64,000 nt of DNA. It comes from Theropithecus gelada (Eukaryota; Chordata; Mammalia; Primates; Cercopithecidae). Under the pieces are notes generated by a model. That model saw nothing but the letters and a program-made list of their open reading frames with translations. It had not been told where the DNA came from and searched no databases. The stretch lies in assembly GCF_003255815.1 (NCBI RefSeq), contig NC_037680.1, positions 24,396,470-24,460,469 of the forward strand, written 5' to 3'. A program made the translations under genes and the position numbers. Shown in pieces: positions 60,684 to 64,000 of this stretch (position 1 is its first letter; each line of letters begins with the position of its first letter).

Positions 60684-60901
60684 AGTGCTTGGCAAACCAA
60701 GGACCATGAGCCAAATTCTGCTGTCTGTTGTGAAAACAAAGCTTATTGGAATACAGCCACACCCATTTGTTTGAGTATTGTCTATGGTTGCTTTCCAACT
60801 ACAATGGCAGAAAAGAATAGTTGTGACAGGAACCAAGTGGCAGGCAAAGTCTAAAACATTTGCTATCTGGCCCTTTACAGAAAAAGTTTGTAGACCCTTG
60901 C
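60684..60901 (+). mobile_element. hAT-Charlie-type non-autonomous DNA transposon
   Basis: 'gcttattggaatacagccac' (60740), 'cacccatttgtttgagtatt', 'gtctatggttgctttccaac', 'ctggccctttacagaaaaag' (60868) and a terminal 'tttgtagacccttgc' follow a common mammalian hAT MER element, the same family as 41286-41503. The 104-codon frame ending at 60854 reads into it and is not a gene. Confidence 0.82.
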
Positions 60902-61180
60902 TTTAGAACAAGTTTACGTTGTGAAAGAATGAGCTTTATGTGAGAAGTTGGAGGAGAACTGGAACTAAGTGCTCCACAAAATACCAACCTGTTCTCTGGC
61001 AATAATTGTAATTTCTGCATATTTTCTATATCCTATTTTAAAAGATACAAGTATTTGAGTGTCATTTCTATGTACATTTTTACACGACATTCTTAATACA
61101 AGGAGGTATTAAGTTGCTGAAGATGCGGGTCTACACAGTTTGTTATTGCACTTTCCCTGATGACATTATAAACTAATCTT
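60902..61180. other. Unassigned sequence
   Basis: No recognised repeat or exon. The last 14 bases are the left target-site duplication of the following Alu. Confidence 0.4.
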
Positions 61181-61474
61181 TTTTTTTTTTTTTGAGACAG
61201 AGTCTTGCTCTGCTGCCCAGGCTGTAGTGCAGTGGCGTGATCTCGGCTCACTGCAAGCTCCGCCTCCCGGGTTCATGCCACTCTCCTGCCTCAGCCTCCC
61301 GAGTAGCTGGGACTACAGGTGTCCGCCACCATGCCCAGCTAATTTTTTGTATTTTTAGTAGAGACAGGGTTTCACTGTGTTAGCCAGGATGGTCTCGATC
61401 TCCTGACCTCATGATCCGTCCACCTTGGCCTCCCAAAGTGCTGGGATTACAGGCATGAGCCACGGCGCCCAGCC
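61181..61474 (-). mobile_element. AluY, antisense, perfect target-site duplication
   Basis: A full-length antisense Alu: poly(T), 'gagacagagtcttgctctgc', 'gcaagctccgcctcccgggt', 'ttagccaggatggtctcgat' and 'catgagccacggcgcccagc'. TATAAACTAATCTT occurs at 61167-61180 and again at 61475-61488, a perfect 14-bp target-site duplication. Confidence 0.96.
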
Positions 61475-61769
61475 TATAAACTAATCTTTTAAAAATATCT
61501 CTTCTGACTTACCTCACCTCCATAAAAAATAGTTTAAATGTGTGGTTGCCTCAGAAGAATGAGAGGGCATATATGTTCGTATCTTTTTTGATACTGAATT
61601 TTTTAAAAAATCATGTGCACAAATGTATTTATTTAAGACATACATTAAAATTAATACTTCCCAAAGAGTTTATTACATCTCTGGTAATTATACAAGGTAT
61701 AGGTATTTTTACATTTAATAAGATAGAATATCATGTAAAAGTAACTTTGTAACACAGTATTTTTCACAT

Positions 61770-62177
61770 TGCATTAGTCTATTTTGTGTTGCTCTAAAGG
61801 AATACCCAAGGCTGGGTAATTTATGAAGGAAAGATGTTTATTTGGCTCACTATTCTGCAGGCTGTACATGAAGCATGGTGTCAGCATCTGCTTCTGGTGA
61901 GGACCTCAGGAAGGTTTTACTCATGGTGGAAGGGGAAGGGGAAGCAGGAGTGTCACATGGTGAGAGAGGGAGCAAGAGAGGGTCCAGGCCATTTTAAGCA
62001 ATCAACTCTTGGATGAACTAAGAGTGCAAACTCACTCATAACCACAGGGAGGGCACCAAGCCCTTTATGAGGGATCTTTCCCTGTGACCCACACACCTTT
62101 CACCAGACCCCACCTCCAACAACAGGGATCACATTTCAATTTCAGATTTGGAGGGGACAAATAACCAAAATATATCA
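61770..62177 (-). mobile_element. MaLR LTR (MST type), antisense, solo
   Basis: It begins TGCATTAGTCTATTTTGTG and ends AAAATATATCA. It contains 'ctattctgcaggctgtacat', 'gtgtcagcatctgcttctgg', 'tgagggatctttccctgtga' and 'agaccccacctccaacaaca'. CACAT at 61765-61769 and 62178-62182 is a perfect 5-bp target-site duplication, so this is a solo LTR left by recombination between two LTRs. It is the same type as 6686-7115. Confidence 0.93.
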
Positions 62178-62304
62178 CACATAAATTTTATTTAAATGTT
62201 TCTATACTTACAATCAATGAACTTTAGGTAAGAAAATTACAGCTCTGTTTAACTAAAGTGAAGATTCTCAAGCATGACCTTTCCAAACTGTTCTAAAACG
62301 TAAT

Positions 62305-62440
62305 AGAAGAAACCACTATTTATCGAGTACTTAGTAAGTATCAAATGTTTTAGGTAAAACATTTTAGTGAAACTCCCTAACAGCTCTGGAAGAGGGTATA
62401 GTTGAAGTGATAGAGGCTCAGAATTTAGCTCACTAGGGAA
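62305..62440 (-). mobile_element. MIR fragment, antisense
   Basis: 'ttatcgagtacttagtaagt' (62320) and 'ggtaaaacattttagtgaaa' resemble the antisense MIR 3' half. Confidence 0.55.
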
Positions 62441-63429
62441 GCATAGGAAGGTAGGTATGTCTGAGTCTGTAGCTCAGGCTTTTCTACAATACCAGGTGCT
62501 TCTGACTAAAGGCAGTTCTCTGTGGCACGCAGACTTTAAATGCACTTGGCTGCCAATTTCAGTACAGACTCTGGGACAAGTGAGACTTGAGATAGGAAAT
62601 AAGTTCTTGCTTGGACATATTGGTTCTCAAGATCACTTTTGTTTATGTACTAATCAAATGCATCACCATTTTTAGGTACAGGTTAGTGGGGCCTAGTGCA
62701 TGTACAGTCAAAGCAAATGAACAGTGAATATGCCGTCCTACATTTCCTGTTGCTGAGCCTTTGCTCCCGCATTCCCTCCTTCTTGCTTATCATCTGATCT
62801 TCTTCAATTTGTCTGCATCTGATGAAAACAACCTGTCCTAAGAAGTCTGGCTCAACTGGTCATAAAATCTGAAAAGCTTCCCAGACTTCCTTAGTCATAA
62901 ATAGTCTTTCTTTTTGAAGCATTTTGTCTTTACTTCTCTTTATGGCTCTTCACAGTAATCACCTAGAAGTGTATCTTCCTTCATAGGCATCTAGACTAGC
63001 CTCTTTTGTCTGCATAGACAAGGAAGTCACTCAGGTTATCATAAATCTTGTGGGTTTCTGTTTGCTTATTAGTGTTTTATAAGGGCAAAAGTGCACATAT
63101 AAGTCTCAAGAGAAGCGAGACATAGCCCTGTAACTGAGTTTCCCAGGAAAGCGAATTGGGAAACTGAAGGAACCCATGCACCTTGTGGGTACAGCAGTCA
63201 TCTTCATTGGCCTTGATAGCCTAACATCATACAGACCCTGCAGGAAGGAACCACGGCCCATTCATCTCTGCATGGTAGCAAGTGTACTGCCTCAAACATT
63301 GGAAGCACTGAGTGCCTGCAGGACAGAGGGATGGAGGTTTGCCTGGGTCATGGAATGAATATTTTCCTTAGAAGAGGATCCCATTCCAATAGCAGACTGA
63401 GTGAACTTGATTACCCATATATTAATAAT
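62441..63429. other. Unassigned sequence
   Basis: 62860-63010 is faintly L2-like. Short frames at 62457-62675 and 63176-63358 have no domain. Confidence 0.35.
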
Positions 63430-63461
63430 TTCTTTTTTCCTCTCCATTCTTCTCTCCACAG
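63430..63461 (+). other. Strong splice-acceptor-like sequence
   Basis: A 30-base pyrimidine tract (TTCTTTTTTCCTCTCCATTC followed by TTCTCTCCAC) ends in AG at 63460-63461. TATTAATAAT, which could supply a branch point, lies just upstream. This has the form of a mammalian 3' splice site. No matching donor or coding frame is visible, and such matches also arise by chance. Confidence 0.35.
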
Positions 63462-63559
63462 CCAAAATCCTTCTGCTGAAACTGTCATTATGCATTATGA
63501 CAATGCTTAGTTTCCAGACTGTTATACTCCAATTTCCATCGCACTCTCTGTGAAGTCAT

Positions 63560-63615
63560 CACAGCAAGGCCATCACACATAGAAGATTCTCAATAAATGT
63601 TGACTGAATTGGTGG
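63560..63615 (+). mobile_element. L2/MIR 3' end carrying AATAAA
   Basis: 'catcacacatagaagattct' and 'caataaatgttgactgaatt' match the end of an L2 (or MIR). AATAAA is at 63592-63597. Such ends are known to supply polyadenylation signals to transcripts. It lies 130 bases downstream of the acceptor-like AG. Confidence 0.6.
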
Positions 63616-64000
63616 CTAGCAACCAGCTGTAATATCATTCTGTGCACACACCATGTATGAGATACAGGGGTCTGAGGACTCCTCCCCACATAGTTTGTAT
63701 TTTCACTGAGAGGAGGGAGTTATTATATTTAAATGCACAAGCTCTTCATTTCAATTGCCTGTTCAGGAAAACAACTACATACTTGTACTGAAAATGCAAT
63801 TCTGTGGCTTATGAGAGCTATTTTATTATTTAATGAAATTTACTTATGCAGAGGAAACTAAAGATTTCAAAATACATATTCAATACTAAATAAATTCTTA
63901 AATGATATCAAATTTGAGGGAAAGATATGAAAGCTGTGTATCTGAGGTCTGGATAAGGGTTGAGAGAAGGCTTATATCTTTAGCTGAGGAACTGGATAAA
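63616..64000. other. Unassigned sequence
   Basis: AT-rich DNA with no recognised repeat or exon up to the window end. Confidence 0.4.

Noticed and set aside
1..64000. CRISPR arrays, operons, riboswitches and bacterial-type genes
   Set aside because: The DNA is primate nuclear. The only direct repeats are tandem duplications, microsatellites and dispersed transposons.

Overview
The window is 64 kb of AT-rich primate nuclear DNA. I can support no protein-coding exon, structural RNA gene or CpG island in it. The content is typical of a mammalian gene desert or a very long intron: Alu SINEs, L1 and L2 LINEs, MIRs, MaLR/ERVL LTRs, hAT and Tigger DNA transposons, microsatellites, and long stretches I cannot assign. 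Alu elements show that it is a primate. The Alu at 58297-58621 carries base combinations that I associate with the Old World monkey AluYR subfamilies rather than human/ape AluY, so the source is probably a cercopithecid such as a macaque, baboon or guenon.

Layout. 0.6-1.6 kb is an L2. 4.6-9.7 kb is one old L1 in + orientation, broken by an AluJ and two MST-type LTRs. 14.0-15.4 kb is a second L1 piece from the 5' half of ORF2. 16-20 kb holds two MIRs and an ERV LTR. 19-28 kb is mostly unassigned, with a MER5A and an AluY. 28-31 kb has an MLT2-type LTR, a 102-bp tandem duplication and an MLT1 LTR. 31-37 kb contains a CpG-dense pocket, an L1 3' fragment, a very short 3'-truncated Alu with its own target-site duplication, and a 150-bp tandem duplication. 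37.8-38.5 kb is an L2 carrying a CT/CA microsatellite. 39.7-43.5 kb has two Alus, a hAT element and a Tigger transposon into which a THE1 LTR and an Alu have inserted.

44.6-47.0 kb is a structurally complete THE1 provirus (minus strand, both LTRs, internal region, 5-bp target-site duplication). 48.7-51.1 kb holds MIRs and an L2. 51.6-54.9 kb contains two old L1 pieces in opposite orientation. 55-58 kb has an AluJ, an L2 and a perfect 27-bp inverted repeat. 58-64 kb has the monkey-type Alu, MIRs, a hAT element, an AluY and a solo MST-type LTR with perfect target-site duplications, and ends with a splice-acceptor-like sequence upstream of an AATAAA.

The genes do not work together as a system, because none is visible. 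What can be read is insertion history, including nested elements and target-site duplications, together with local DNA rearrangements. I found no evidence of a new biological system. The most checkable oddities are the 27-bp inverted repeat, the mini-Alu, the two tandem duplications, the complete THE1 provirus and the CpG-dense pocket. Repeat family names come from memory of consensus sequences and should be confirmed with RepeatMasker.
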